This document shows positions 19,403 to 28,874 of a stretch of DNA of 64,000 nt, in pieces. The position numbers were made by a program, and so were the translations under genes. Within the stretch, counting starts at the first letter, position 1. Every line of letters starts with the position of its first letter. Location of the stretch: NCBI RefSeq assembly GCF_003263515.1, contig NZ_JYDE01000034.1:29259-93258 (forward strand), read 5' to 3'. The stretch is from Rahnella inusitata (GTDB lineage Bacteria; Pseudomonadota; Gammaproteobacteria; Enterobacterales; Enterobacteriaceae). The notes below the pieces were generated by a model. That model did not search any database. It was given only the letters and a program-made list of their open reading frames with translations, and was not told the origin of the DNA.

Positions 19403-20323
19403 ATGTTTGACCTCATTCACATCCCAATCATCATTCTGATCGTACTGGCATTGCTGGTGGTTTACGCCGGGATCAAGATAGTGCCGCAAGGCTACCAGTG
19501 GACCGTCGAGCGCTTCGGCCGTTATACCAAAACCCTGATGCCGGGGCTGAACCTGGTTGTGCCTTTTGTTGACCGTATCGGTCGAAAAATCAATATGATG
19601 GAACAGGTGCTGGATATTCCTTCTCAGGAAATCATTTCCCGCGATAACGCCAATGTTGCCATTGATGCTGTCTGCTTTATTCAGGTCATCGACCCGGCAC
19701 GCGCCGCATATGAAGTCAGCAATCTGGAGCAGGCCATCGTCAACCTGACCATGACCAACTTCCGTACCGTTCTGGGTTCGATGGAACTCGATGAGATGCT
19801 GTCACAACGCGACAATATCAACGCACGTTTGCTGCATATCGTCGATGAAGCCACTAATCCGTGGGGTGTAAAAATCACCCGTATCGAGATCCGTGACGTG
19901 CGTCCACCGGCTGAACTGATCTCAGCAATGAACGCGCAGATGAAAGCTGAACGTACCAAGCGTGCTGATATTCTTGAAGCGGAAGGCGTGCGTCAGTCGG
20001 CTATTCTGCGCGCTGAAGGTGAAAAGCAGTCGCAGATCCTCAAAGCAGAAGGTGAGCGTCAGTCGGCATTCTTACAAGCTGAAGCGCGTGAACGTGCAGC
20101 AGAAGCCGAAGCGCAGGCGACCAAAATGGTGTCTGAAGCCATCGCGGCAGGCAGTGTTCATGCCATCAACTACTTCGTGGCACAGAAATACACCGATGCA
20201 CTGACCAAAATTGGCTCCGCCAATAACAGCAAAGTGATCATGATGCCGCTGGATGCCAGCAGCCTGATGGGCTCGATTGGTGGTATCGCTGAATTGCTGA
20301 AAGAAACCAAAGGCGGCAAATAA
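19403..20323 (+). CDS. qmcA: SPFH/band-7 membrane protein QmcA
   Basis: A 306-residue stomatin/prohibitin-type protein with one N-terminal membrane helix (about residues 4-24) and an SPFH domain (about 25-190). A long Ala/Glu-rich helical region follows, with near-repeats such as [13 protein letters not shown] and [13 protein letters not shown]. Such proteins oligomerise at the inner membrane; E. coli QmcA is linked to FtsH-containing microdomains. ACAGGAG precedes the start. Its TAA overlaps the ybbJ ATG by one base (TAATG), so the pair is coupled, as is usual for SPFH-NfeD pairs. Confidence 0.95.
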   Translation: MFDLIHIPIIILIVLALLVVYAGIKIVPQGYQWTVERFGRYTKTLMPGLNLVVPFVDRIGRKINMMEQVLDIPSQEIISRDNANVAIDAVCFIQVIDPARAAYEVSNLEQAIVNLTMTNFRTVLGSMELDEMLSQRDNINARLLHIVDEATNPWGVKITRIEIRDVRPPAELISAMNAQMKAERTKRADILEAEGVRQSAILRAEGEKQSQILKAEGERQSAFLQAEARERAAEAEAQATKMVSEAIAAGSVHAINYFVAQKYTDALTKIGSANNSKVIMMPLDASSLMGSIGGIAELLKETKGGK

Positions 20324-20784
20324 TGCTGCAAAACCTGATGGCAACGCCGCATCTGTTCTGGCTGTCGCTCGGCGGCCTGTTACTGGCAGCTGAGCTCGTC
20401 GGGGCCAGCGGTTATTTGTTGTGGAGCGGTGTCGCTGCGGCGCTGGTGGGGTTAGTTACCTGGATCCTGCCGCTGCCGTGGGAATGGCAGGGTGCGGCGT
20501 TTGCCGGACTCACCATTATCGCCGCGTGGCTGTGGTGGAAGTGGCTGAATCAGCGCGTGGATAAAAACAGCGCCAACGCGTCGCTCAATCAGCGCGGCCA
20601 GCAGCTGGTGGGCACTTACGCCACCGTGATTGAGCCGCTGATGAATCACTTTACGCGGGTAAAAATCGGCGACAGCAGCTGGCGCGCTATCTGCACCTCG
20701 CCGTTAAACGTCGGTGACGAAGTCATTATCACCGGTGTGGAAGGCGCGACGCTGCGGGTGGAACCTCACTCCCGCGAATCCTGA
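20323..20784 (+). CDS. ybbJ: NfeD-family membrane protein YbbJ
   Basis: A 153-residue partner of QmcA. Two or three hydrophobic segments (about residues 8-65) are followed by a small beta-rich OB-type domain (GDSSWRAI...[18 protein letters not shown]). [10 protein letters not shown] matches E. coli [10 protein letters not shown]. Its last 19 bases overlap the 3' end of convergent cueR. Confidence 0.9.
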   Translation: MLQNLMATPHLFWLSLGGLLLAAELVGASGYLLWSGVAAALVGLVTWILPLPWEWQGAAFAGLTIIAAWLWWKWLNQRVDKNSANASLNQRGQQLVGTYATVIEPLMNHFTRVKIGDSSWRAICTSPLNVGDEVIITGVEGATLRVEPHSRES

Positions 20785-21182
20785 GGGTGGTGACAACAGC
20801 CGCTGAGATTGTCGATGATCGGGCAGTTTGCGCCGTCATCTCCCGGACAGGACTGCGCCAGCGTCAGCAGACGCTGGCGCATCACTTTTAGCTCTTCAAT
20901 GTGCCGCGCTATCTCCGCGGCCTTTTCCAGCGTGCGTGCTTTCACATCTGCACTGTGCCGCTCGGGATTATGGAACAGCGCCACCAGCTCCTGACACTCA
21001 TCAAGCGTAAACCCGACCTGTCGCGCCTGACGCAGCAGCGTCAGCTCTTCAATGTGTTTTTGCGCGTAACTGCGATAGCCGTTTTCACTGCGCATCGGCG
21101 CAGTCACCAGCCCTTTCTCTTCATAAAAACGAATCGCCTTGCTGGTCAGCCCGGTTCTTTTCGCCACATCACTGATATTCAT
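20766..21182 (-). CDS. cueR: Copper-responsive MerR-family activator CueR
   Basis: A 138-residue Cu(I)/Ag(I) sensor. The MerR N-terminus [25 protein letters not shown] is near identical to E. coli. The metal loop CPGDDGANC supplies the two Cys ligands (about C112 and C120), and the tail ends in the Cys/His-rich CCHH. Divergent from copA across a classic CueR promoter. It activates copA, and elsewhere usually cueO, when copper binds. Confidence 0.96.
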   Translation of the reverse strand: MNISDVAKRTGLTSKAIRFYEEKGLVTAPMRSENGYRSYAQKHIEELTLLRQARQVGFTLDECQELVALFHNPERHSADVKARTLEKAAEIARHIEELKVMRQRLLTLAQSCPGDDGANCPIIDNLSGCCHHPQDSRE

Positions 21183-21191
21183 TTTGACTCC

Positions 21192-21222
21192 TTGACCTTC
21201 CCCTTGCTGGAAGGTTTATCCT
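21192..21222 (+). promoter_or_regulatory. CueR-controlled copA promoter
   Basis: TTGACC (-35, 21192-21197) and TATCCT (-10, 21217-21222) are separated by a 19-base spacer, the hallmark of MerR-family promoters. The spacer contains a perfect dyad, ACCTTCC and GGAAGGT (21195-21215). It closely resembles the recalled E. coli copA promoter. Confidence 0.93.
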
Positions 21223-21272
21223 CTATAACTAATGAAAGTTCACTATCGGGTCAAGACAAAAAGGAAATCATC

Positions 21273-23792
21273 ATGACAACAACCGTTTTATCCCTGCAAG
21301 GTTTGTCCTGCGGACATTGTGTCGCTTCGACGCGTAAGGCGCTTGAAGCCGTTGAAGGCACCACAGCGGTGGAAGTGTCTCTCGACAAAGCTATCGTCAA
21401 AGGCGATGCCAGCAGCCAGAGTCTGATTGAGGCTGTGGTGAACGTGGGCTATGAGGCACAACTGCTGGAGGATCCATCCCCAAAATCTGAGCCGCTGACC
21501 GATAAGGCGACTGTTTTGCCGGAACCCCTGTCAGCGGCTGTGTCACCCGTTCCGGCAAAAGTTTCTGCCACCGATGACAGCGTGCAACTGCTGCTCAGCG
21601 GGATGAGCTGCGCCAGCTGCGTCAGTAAAGTACAGCGGGCGCTGGAGGGCGTGACCGGCGTCGAACGTGCGCGGGTTAATCTGGCCGAACGTAGCGCACT
21701 GGTCAGCGGCGACGCCGATCAGGCTGCGCTGATCGCTGCCGTTGAACGTGCCGGTTACGGCGCTGAAATTATTATTGATGAAACCAAACGTCGCGAGCGT
21801 CAGCAGCAAACCGCGCGCAGCAGCATGATCCGCTTCAGCTGGCAGGCCGCCGTTGGTCTGGCTGCGGGTATTCCGCTGATGCTCTGGGGTCTGCTCGGTG
21901 GCGAAATGATGGTCACTGCACAGAACCAGACCGGCTGGCTGATTGTCGGCGTTCTGACGCTGGCTGTCATGGTGGTCGCGGGCAGTCATTTCTATCGCAG
22001 CGCGTGGAAAAGCCTGATGCACGGGAGCGCCAACATGGACACGCTGGTGTCACTCGGTACCGGGGCGGCATGGGTATTTTCCTTCGCCGTCAGCCTGTGG
22101 CCGGACGCCTTCCCCATGCAGGCGCGGCATCTTTATTATGAAGCCAGCGTGATGATCATCGGCCTGATCAATCTCGGCCACGCGCTGGAACAACGCGGTC
22201 GCCAGCGGTCATCACAGGCTCTTGAACGTCTGCTGGATCTCACCCCGCCGACCGCACGTGTGGTTACAGATCAGGGCGAAAAATCCATCCCGCTGGCAAA
22301 TGTTGAGCAAGGTATGACGCTGCGTCTGACTACCGGCGATCGTGTGCCGGTTGATGGCGAAATCCAGAGCGGCGAAGCCTGGATGGATGAGGCGATGCTG
22401 ACCGGTGAACCTCTCCCGCTGCAAAAATCGCAGGGCGACAAAGTGCATGCCGGAACGCTGGTGAAAGACGGCAGTGTGCTGTTTCGCGCGGACGCCATCG
22501 GCAGCCAGACGACGCTTTCCCGCATCATCAAACTTGTGCGTGAAGCGCAAAGCAGCAAGCCGGAGATCGGTAAACTCGCGGACAGAATCTCTGCCGTGTT
22601 TGTACCTGCCGTGGTGCTATTCGCGCTGTTCAGCGGTGCCCTCTGGTACTTCTTCGGCCCACAGCCACAGCTGATGTACACGCTGGTTATTGTCACTACG
22701 GTGCTTATCATCGCCTGCCCTTGTGCGCTTGGGCTGGCCACGCCGATGTCAATTACCGCCGGTGTCGGGCGTGCGGCGGAGTTCGGCGTGCTGGTGCGTG
22801 ATGCCGATGCGCTGCAAAAGGCCAGTACGCTCTCGACGCTGGTCTTTGACAAAACCGGGACGCTGACCGAAGGCCAGCCGAAAGTGACGGATATCCATAC
22901 CTTTGGCGGCATCAGCGAATCCGAGGCGCTACGCTTTGCTGCCGCGCTGGAACAGGGCTCTCATCATCCGCTGGCGCAGGCCATTGTCGAAAAAGCGCAA
23001 GGCCAAACCCTTCCCGAAGTGCAAAACTTCCGCACGCTTGGCGGACTGGGTTTACGGGGTGACGTCGACGGCACAACGCTGCTGCTGGGGAATCAGGCGC
23101 TCATACAGGAAAATGGCGTGGATGCTCAGGCGGCTGATGGTTTGCTCAATGAGATGACGGAGCAAGGCGCGACACCGGTTCTGCTGGCAGTCGACGGGCA
23201 AATTGCGGCGCTGTTTGGCCTGCGCGATCCGCTGCGTGAAGACAGCATTGGGGCGTTACAGCGCCTGCATCAGCTCGGCTACCGGCTGGTGATGCTGACC
23301 GGTGACAATCCGCGCACCGCGCAGGCGATTGCGACGCAGGCAGGAATTGATACGGTGATTGCCGGTGTTCGGCCCGACGGAAAGGCTGATGCCATCAAAG
23401 CGTTACAGGCCAAAGGTCAGCAGGTGGCGATGATTGGCGACGGCATTAACGATGCACCCGCGCTGGCGCAGGCGGACGTTGGTATTGCAATGGGCGGTGG
23501 CAGCGATGTGGCAATTGAAACCGCTGCCATCACCCTGATGCGCCCGAGTCTGCACGGCGTCGCCGACGCACTGGCGATGTCGCAGGCCACGCTGCGCAAC
23601 ATGAAACAGAACCTGCTTGGGGCATTTATCTACAACGTGATTGGCATCCCTATCGCCGCCGGTGTGCTGTATCCGCTGACCGGCACCCTGCTCAGCCCGG
23701 TGATTGCCGGTGCGGCGATGGCGCTGTCTTCCATCACCGTGGTGGCAAACGCCAACCGCCTTTTACGATTCACGCCTAAAAAACAGGCCTAA
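21273..23792 (+). CDS. copA: Cu(I)-exporting P1B-type ATPase CopA
   Basis: An 839-residue inner-membrane pump that moves Cu(I)/Ag(I) to the periplasm. Two N-terminal metal-binding domains carry GLSCGHC (C13, C16) and GMSCASC (C113, C116). Membrane helices follow, including the CPC motif (482-484), the phosphorylation site DKTGT (D526) and hinge GDGIND (about 722-727). The ATG at 21273 (AAGGAAATC upstream) gives the E. coli N-terminus; the frame stays open further upstream but has no family similarity there. No CopA(Z)-type slippery site was obvious after the first metal domain. Confidence 0.97.
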   Translation: MTTTVLSLQGLSCGHCVASTRKALEAVEGTTAVEVSLDKAIVKGDASSQSLIEAVVNVGYEAQLLEDPSPKSEPLTDKATVLPEPLSAAVSPVPAKVSATDDSVQLLLSGMSCASCVSKVQRALEGVTGVERARVNLAERSALVSGDADQAALIAAVERAGYGAEIIIDETKRRERQQQTARSSMIRFSWQAAVGLAAGIPLMLWGLLGGEMMVTAQNQTGWLIVGVLTLAVMVVAGSHFYRSAWKSLMHGSANMDTLVSLGTGAAWVFSFAVSLWPDAFPMQARHLYYEASVMIIGLINLGHALEQRGRQRSSQALERLLDLTPPTARVVTDQGEKSIPLANVEQGMTLRLTTGDRVPVDGEIQSGEAWMDEAMLTGEPLPLQKSQGDKVHAGTLVKDGSVLFRADAIGSQTTLSRIIKLVREAQSSKPEIGKLADRISAVFVPAVVLFALFSGALWYFFGPQPQLMYTLVIVTTVLIIACPCALGLATPMSITAGVGRAAEFGVLVRDADALQKASTLSTLVFDKTGTLTEGQPKVTDIHTFGGISESEALRFAAALEQGSHHPLAQAIVEKAQGQTLPEVQNFRTLGGLGLRGDVDGTTLLLGNQALIQENGVDAQAADGLLNEMTEQGATPVLLAVDGQIAALFGLRDPLREDSIGALQRLHQLGYRLVMLTGDNPRTAQAIATQAGIDTVIAGVRPDGKADAIKALQAKGQQVAMIGDGINDAPALAQADVGIAMGGGSDVAIETAAITLMRPSLHGVADALAMSQATLRNMKQNLLGAFIYNVIGIPIAAGVLYPLTGTLLSPVIAGAAMALSSITVVANANRLLRFTPKKQA

Positions 23793-23869
23793 AAAACAAG
23801 ACGTTTCCTCTGTTCGCCCAACGTCTGACGCGATAGCATGGTCTCTCATTTTTCGGGAGACCATGCTAT

Positions 23870-24679
23870 ATGGCGCAGTTTTTTAAACAGACATTCCGCT
23901 GGCTACGCAGGCTGCTTCCCGTCGAGTATTCTTATCCCGCCATTGATATTCAGCTTCCCGGCCACCGCTCCCTGCATCTGGTCGGCAGCATTCATATGGG
24001 CACGCAGGATATGCAGCCGCTCCCCGAGCAGCTGTTACGCCGTATGCAAAAAGCCGATGCGCTGATTGTCGAAGCGGATATCAGTGGATCCGAATCCCCT
24101 TTCGAAATGTCCGGTGAGTTCCCGCCGCTGGCCGAACGGCTACCCGAAGCACAGTATCTGCACGTCGAAAAATTATGCGAAGAGCTGGGTGTGTCGATGT
24201 GGACGCTCAACCCGCTGCCGTCCTGGCAGGTCGCGCTGATGTTACAGGCGACGCAGGCACAGCGCCTCGGGTTACGTGGCAACTACGGCATTGATTATCA
24301 GCTGTTGCAGAATGCCAAACAGCAGAACATGCCGGTCATCGAACTGGAAGGGCCGCAGGAACAGTTTGCGCTCTTGCAGCAACTTCCCGACAACGGTCTG
24401 GGACTGTTGGAAGACACTCTGACGCACTGGCACACCAATGCCCGCTTGCTGCAAACCATGATCAGCTGGTGGCTGGATACCAAGCCGGTGACGGCATTAG
24501 ATCAGTTACCGAATACCTTCAGCAGTGAGCTGTACGACGTGCTGATGAATCAGCGTAATCTGCGCTGGAAACAACAACTGTCGGATCTCCCGCCGGGAAA
24601 TTATGTCGTCGCCGTTGGCGCGCTGCATTTGTACGGTGAAGGGAATTTGCCGGATTTGCTGGCGGATAAGAAGGTCTGA
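23870..24679 (+). CDS. ybaP: TraB/GumN-family protein YbaP
   Basis: A 269-residue TraB/GumN-family protein with the two signature ends of the fold: LVGSIHMGTQDM near residue 40, and VAVGALHLYGEGNLPDLL near the C-terminus. Family members are putative metal-dependent proteases or erythromycin-esterase-like proteins; the function of YbaP is not known to me. It follows copA, near its E. coli position, and could be read through from copA (77-base gap without a clear terminator). Confidence 0.88.
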   Translation: MAQFFKQTFRWLRRLLPVEYSYPAIDIQLPGHRSLHLVGSIHMGTQDMQPLPEQLLRRMQKADALIVEADISGSESPFEMSGEFPPLAERLPEAQYLHVEKLCEELGVSMWTLNPLPSWQVALMLQATQAQRLGLRGNYGIDYQLLQNAKQQNMPVIELEGPQEQFALLQQLPDNGLGLLEDTLTHWHTNARLLQTMISWWLDTKPVTALDQLPNTFSSELYDVLMNQRNLRWKQQLSDLPPGNYVVAVGALHLYGEGNLPDLLADKKV

Positions 24680-24705
24680 CTAACAGATTACCCAAAATCA
24701 ATCGG

Positions 24706-24811
24706 GCTGGATCAAGGCGGCGACGAAGAGAACTCCGGGAGCTTATAGCAGTCAGTGACCGGGGTGAACGCAGGCAGCCAACGCAGAGGCCGCCCGAAGG
24801 ATGAAGAGGAT
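24706..24811 (+). repeat. Intergenic repeat element, copy B
   Basis: The second copy of the element at 18180-18286, with AAGGCGGC (24714), GGGAGCTTA (24737), CAGCCAAC (24775) and GAAGGATGAAG (24796) in the same order and spacing to within one base. The central CCGG/CCGG arms (24735 and 24759 regions) keep an outer stem, but the inner CTTA-type stem is eroded. It sits between the ybaP stop and the chiX terminator. Confidence 0.75.
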
Positions 24812-24817
24812 GCGATC

Positions 24818-24911
24818 AAAAAAATGGCCGGGTTTTAAGGCCGGCCAGTCAAAGAGGAATTTCATTTTATTTTTATAGCTACAGTGCCAGCCCTTGCGGA
24901 CGCGGCACCGG
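24818..24911 (-). ncRNA. chiX: Small regulatory RNA ChiX (MicM/SroB)
   Basis: The minus strand carries the ChiX seed ATGAAATTCCTCTTTGAC exactly (24865-24848). A GGCCGG/CCGGCC terminator stem, ending GGCCATTTTTTT as in E. coli, follows. The Hfq-type AT-rich linker ATAAAAATAAA precedes the seed. The 5' hairpin (GTGCC/GGCAC arms) differs in sequence from E. coli and is several bases longer. ChiX silences the chitoporin gene chiP and is titrated by chbBC mRNA in E. coli. Its place between ybaP and ybaK is the same there. The 5' end is estimated from the promoter. Confidence 0.93.
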
Positions 24912-24918
24912 CGGGCAC

Positions 24919-24948
24919 AGGGTAACAACCCGCGCTGGGTCTTGGCAA
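24919..24948 (-). promoter_or_regulatory. Predicted chiX promoter
   Basis: On the minus strand, TTGCCA (24948-24943) and TACCCT (24924-24919) are separated by 18 bases, placing the start near 24911. Confidence 0.6.
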
Positions 24949-25067
24949 TAACCATTCATTGAACTACTATTTCTCCCTCGCTTAATAATCATACTTTATT
25001 GTTTAATTTCATCGAATTGAACTGCCGACGATATTTCGAACAAAAAAGTAATCAGAGATGAAAGATC

Positions 25068-25547
25068 ATGACCCCAGCGGTACTTCTTCTGGAAAAAAAT
25101 AAAATCAGCTTCACTCTTCATCCGTATGAACACAGCAGCGACGAAACGAATTTTGGCGACGAAGCCGTGAAAAAGCTTGGGCTGGATGCGCGACAGGTCT
25201 ACAAAACGTTGCTGGTTTCCCTCAACGGCGACGCCAGGAATCTGGCCGTTGCGGTGACGCCGGTAGCCTCGATGCTGGATCTGAAGAAAGTCGCAAAAGC
25301 CCTCGGCGCGAAAAAAGCCGACATGGCAGATCCGGCGATCGCCCAGCGCGTGACCGGCTATCTGGTTGGCGGTATCAGCCCTCTCGGGCAAAAAAAATTG
25401 CTGCCGACGGTGATCGACAGTCCGGCGCAGACGTTTTCCACCATTTATGTTTCAGGTGGTAAACGCGGGCTTGATATTGAACTGGCGGCAGGCGATCTTT
25501 GCCGCTTACTAAAAGGCCAGTTCGCTGAGATCGCTAAAGTCGACTGA
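25068..25547 (+). CDS. ybaK: Cys-tRNA(Pro)/Cys-tRNA(Cys) deacylase YbaK
   Basis: A 159-residue trans-editing enzyme that hydrolyses Cys-tRNA-Pro formed by ProRS error. The YbaK/ProX fold is recognisable from [28 protein letters not shown] (with the conserved catalytic-site Lys) and [23 protein letters not shown] upstream of the ATG. It is divergent from chiX, as in E. coli. Confidence 0.95.
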   Translation: MTPAVLLLEKNKISFTLHPYEHSSDETNFGDEAVKKLGLDARQVYKTLLVSLNGDARNLAVAVTPVASMLDLKKVAKALGAKKADMADPAIAQRVTGYLVGGISPLGQKKLLPTVIDSPAQTFSTIYVSGGKRGLDIELAAGDLCRLLKGQFAEIAKVD

Positions 25548-25588
25548 CAGCCCTGCCCCGATAATTTTAAGATGAAGGTTCACCTGCC

Positions 25589-26806
25589 ATGACCGATAAC
25601 ACGGCAACGCCGGGAAGCCCGCAGAAAGACGCAGTCAAAAAGACTGCGTTTTCTATTCTGGCGGCGATCAGCGTTTCTCATCTGCTTAATGACATGATCC
25701 AGTCGCTGATCCTGGCGATTTATCCGTTGCTGCAAAATGAATTTGCGCTCAGTTTCACCCAGATAGGGATGATCACGCTGACGTACCAGATCACCGCGTC
25801 GCTCCTGCAACCTTTGATCGGTTATTACACCGACAAGCACCCGCAACCCTATTCGCTGCCAATCGGTATGGGCTTTACGCTCTCCGGCCTGCTACTGCTG
25901 GCGGCGGCACAGAGTTTCCCGGTCGTGCTGCTGGCGGCGGCGCTGGTAGGCACCGGTTCTTCGGTGTTTCACCCGGAATCGTCCCGCGTGGCGCGTATGG
26001 CCTCCGGCGGTCGCCACGGGCTGGCGCAATCGCTGTTTCAGGTGGGCGGTAACTTCGGCAGCTCACTCGGCCCGTTGCTCGCTGCGCTGATCATCGCGCC
26101 TTACGGCAAAGGCAACGTTGCGTGGTTTTCACTGGCGGCGTTGCTCGGCATTGTCGTGCTGTTGCAAATCAGCAAATGGTATCGCCAGCAAAATCAGATC
26201 GCCAAAAAACGCGGCCCGGTGAAAAATACGGTAACCGTACTCCCGCGCCGGACGGTGGCGATGTCGCTGGGTATTTTACTGGTGCTGGTGTTCTCGAAGT
26301 ATTTCTATCTGACCAGTATCAGCAGCTATTACACCTTTTATCTGATCCACAAATTTGGCGTCTCGGTGCAAAGTGCACAGATCCACCTGTTTGTTTTCCT
26401 GTTTGCGGTCGCGGCAGGGACAATTATCGGCGGGCCGGTGGGTGATAAGATTGGGCGCAAATACGTCATTTGGGCGTCAATTCTCGGTGTCGCGCCATTT
26501 ACGTTACTTTTGCCACACGCGAATCTTATGTGGACCAGCGTGCTGAGCGTGATTATCGGCGTAATTCTGGCCTCGGCCTTTTCAGCCATTCTGGTGTTTG
26601 CCCAGGAGCTGATGCCGGGGAAAGTCGGTATGGTATCCGGCCTGTTCTTCGGTCTGGCTTTTGGCATGGGCGGGCTGGGCGCTGCTGTGCTTGGCTATGT
26701 GGCGGATATCACCAGCATCGAGCTGGTGTATCAGATTTGTGCCTTCCTCCCGTTGCTCGGGATATTTACCGCCTTCCTGCCTAATTTAGAACGCAAAGAC
26801 GCCTAA
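25589..26806 (+). CDS. fsr: Fosmidomycin resistance MFS efflux protein Fsr
   Basis: A 405-residue, 12-helix major facilitator. SHLLNDMIQSLILAIYPLLQ, GTGSSVFHPESSRVARMASGGRHGLAQS and DKIGRKYVIW are nearly identical to E. coli Fsr. Fosmidomycin efflux is known for the family; the natural substrate is unknown. GAAGG precedes the ATG. It lies 41 bases after ybaK and may be cotranscribed with it. Confidence 0.95.
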   Translation: MTDNTATPGSPQKDAVKKTAFSILAAISVSHLLNDMIQSLILAIYPLLQNEFALSFTQIGMITLTYQITASLLQPLIGYYTDKHPQPYSLPIGMGFTLSGLLLLAAAQSFPVVLLAAALVGTGSSVFHPESSRVARMASGGRHGLAQSLFQVGGNFGSSLGPLLAALIIAPYGKGNVAWFSLAALLGIVVLLQISKWYRQQNQIAKKRGPVKNTVTVLPRRTVAMSLGILLVLVFSKYFYLTSISSYYTFYLIHKFGVSVQSAQIHLFVFLFAVAAGTIIGGPVGDKIGRKYVIWASILGVAPFTLLLPHANLMWTSVLSVIIGVILASAFSAILVFAQELMPGKVGMVSGLFFGLAFGMGGLGAAVLGYVADITSIELVYQICAFLPLLGIFTAFLPNLERKDA

Positions 26807-26819
26807 TCTCCCGCCTTCT

Positions 26820-26846
26820 GCTGCCGATACTCAGAATATCGGCAGC
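26820..26846. terminator. Hairpin after fsr
   Basis: Ten-base arms GCTGCCGATA and TATCGGCAGC around a seven-base loop, 13 bases after the fsr stop. No T tract follows, so it may be a Rho-type or mRNA-stabilising stem. Confidence 0.5.
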
Positions 26847-27036
26847 ATCCAATCCCCTCTCTACTTGAGTTCTGCCCGATAAAACCCATTTAAATCATCT
26901 GTTCAGATTTTTTTTGTTCTCTGCGGGGGATTTACTGCAAAAAAGGCCAAAATTCCTCAACGTGGAAATGATTTTTACCATAAACTTAGAAACAATCTGC
27001 AACATATCGCCCTGAGCATAACCAGAAGGAGTCTGA

Positions 27037-28728
27037 ATGCATCATTCTACGCCCTTGATTACCACGATTGTCGGTGGCCTGGTACTGGCCTTTATTTTTG
27101 GCATGATTGCCAATCGTTTACGTATTTCCCCTCTGGTTGGCTATATCGCTGCAGGCGTTCTGGCCGGGCCATTTACACCAGGCTTTGTTGCTGATACCTC
27201 TCTTGCTCCCGAACTGGCTGAAATCGGCGTGATATTGCTGATGTTCGGTGTCGGTCTGCATTTCTCTTTGAAAGATTTACTGGCCGTAAAGGCGATAGCC
27301 ATTCCCGGCGCTGTAGCGCAAATCGCGGTAGCGACGCTGCTTGGGATGGGGTTATCAAGCCTTATGGGCTGGGATCTGGCCACCGGGCTGGTGTTCGGTC
27401 TGTGTCTGTCTACCGCCAGTACCGTGGTGCTGCTGCGTGCTCTGGAAGAGCGGCAATTAATTGAAAGCCAGCGCGGGCAAATCGCCATCGGCTGGCTGAT
27501 TGTTGAAGATCTGGTGATGGTACTGACGCTGGTCTTGTTACCGGCCTTCAGCGGCATGCTGGAAAGCCATCACGCCAGCCCGACCGAGTTGCTGATTGAG
27601 CTGGCTGTCACCATCGGTAAAGTCGTGGCCTTCATGACGCTGATGATGGTGGTCGGACGTCGCGTGGTGCCGTGGATCCTGGCGAAAACCGCCAGCACCG
27701 GTTCACGCGAACTGTTCACGCTGTCGGTTCTGGCGCTGGCGCTCGGTATCGCTTACGGCGCGGTCGAGTTCTTTGACGTCTCTTTCGCTCTGGGCGCGTT
27801 CTTCGCCGGGATGGTGCTGAACGAATCCGAACTGAGCCAGCGGGCGGCGCATGATACCTTGCCGCTGCGCGATGCGTTTGCCGTGCTGTTCTTCGTGTCG
27901 GTCGGCATGCTGTTCGACCCGATGATACTGGTGCGCGAGCCTCTGACAGTGATCGCCACACTGGCGATTATCGTGTTCGGCAAATCCATCGCCGCCTTCT
28001 TACTGGTAAAAATGTTCGGGCACTCGAAGCGAACCGCGCTGACGATTTCAGTCAGTCTGGCGCAGATCGGCGAATTCGCATTTATTCTGGCAGGACTGGG
28101 GATTTCTTTGGGGCTGCTGTCCGAGCCGGGACGTAATCTGGTGCTGGCGGGGGCTATTTTGTCGATTATGTTTAACCCGCTGCTGTTTACGCTGCTGGAA
28201 AAATATTTGGCGAAAACCGAGACTATCGAAGATCAAAGCGTCGAAGAAGCGGTGGAAGACGAAAAACAGATCCCCTTTGATTTGTGTAATCACGCATTGC
28301 TGATCGGTTATGGCCGCGTCGGCAGCCTGCTGGGCGAGAAGCTTCAGGCCGCCGGTATCCCGCTGGTCGTGATCGAAAATTCCCGTCCACGGGTCGAAGC
28401 GCTGCGCGAGCAGGGGATCAGCACGGTACTGGGCAACGCCGCTAATCAGGAAATCATGGATCTGGCGCGTCTTGACTGCGCCCGCTGGCTGCTGGTGACT
28501 ATTCCTAACGGTTACGAAGCCGGTGAAATCGTCGCCTCCGCGCGCACCAAACGGCCAAATATCGAGATCATTGCCCGTGCGCATTACGATGACGAAGTGA
28601 CGTACATCATGGAGCGCGGCGCGGATCGCGTGGTGATGGGCGAACGTGAAATCGCCAACAGTATGCTGGATATGTTGCAGATCGACATTATGACCGAAGA
28701 CGAAAAAAGGCCGTTTTGCCCGGTCTGA
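27037..28728 (+). CDS. ybaL: CPA2-family cation/proton antiporter YbaL
   Basis: A 563-residue KefB/KefC-like protein. About 12 membrane helices (residues 5-390) begin MHHSTPLITTIVGGLVLAF as in E. coli YbaL. A cytosolic TrkA-N Rossmann domain follows, starting ALLIGYGRVGSLLGEKL (near 425). Likely a nucleotide-gated K+/H+ antiporter; the ion specificity is inferred from the family. AGAAGGAG precedes the ATG. It follows fsr as in E. coli but is separated by 230 bases and a hairpin. Confidence 0.93.
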   Translation: MHHSTPLITTIVGGLVLAFIFGMIANRLRISPLVGYIAAGVLAGPFTPGFVADTSLAPELAEIGVILLMFGVGLHFSLKDLLAVKAIAIPGAVAQIAVATLLGMGLSSLMGWDLATGLVFGLCLSTASTVVLLRALEERQLIESQRGQIAIGWLIVEDLVMVLTLVLLPAFSGMLESHHASPTELLIELAVTIGKVVAFMTLMMVVGRRVVPWILAKTASTGSRELFTLSVLALALGIAYGAVEFFDVSFALGAFFAGMVLNESELSQRAAHDTLPLRDAFAVLFFVSVGMLFDPMILVREPLTVIATLAIIVFGKSIAAFLLVKMFGHSKRTALTISVSLAQIGEFAFILAGLGISLGLLSEPGRNLVLAGAILSIMFNPLLFTLLEKYLAKTETIEDQSVEEAVEDEKQIPFDLCNHALLIGYGRVGSLLGEKLQAAGIPLVVIENSRPRVEALREQGISTVLGNAANQEIMDLARLDCARWLLVTIPNGYEAGEIVASARTKRPNIEIIARAHYDDEVTYIMERGADRVVMGEREIANSMLDMLQIDIMTEDEKRPFCPV

Positions 28729-28743
28729 TTTCAGCAATAAAGG

Positions 28744-28772
28744 CGGGCGCAGTTTGTTTCTGCGCCCGTTTC
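28744..28772 (+). terminator. ybaL terminator
   Basis: CGGGCGCAG and CTGCGCCCG arms with a TTTGTTT loop (28744-28768), then TTTC. It starts 15 bases after the ybaL stop. Confidence 0.75.
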
Positions 28773-28874
28773 AAATTCTGACATTTGCTCTCACCCTGCC
28801 CCCAGATAAAAAACACCTAATCAGATCAATTCGCTGTATTCTGTTGCTATGCCAAATTGAGATCGGTAGGCGCA

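Noticed and set aside
21603..21625. CopA(Z)-type frameshift site inside copA
   Set aside because: E. coli copA has a slippery site that yields a short chaperone after the first metal domain; I found no A-rich heptamer plus stem at a matching place here.
24879..24959. 26-codon minus-strand ORF (starts MNGYCQDPARVV) upstream of the chiX seed
   Set aside because: It runs straight through the predicted chiX promoter and 5' hairpin, its GGGAG is too far (13 bases) from the ATG, and nothing is encoded downstream.
26820..26846. fsr downstream hairpin as a REP/BIME element
   Set aside because: Single copy, no similarity to REP consensus, and no second unit nearby.
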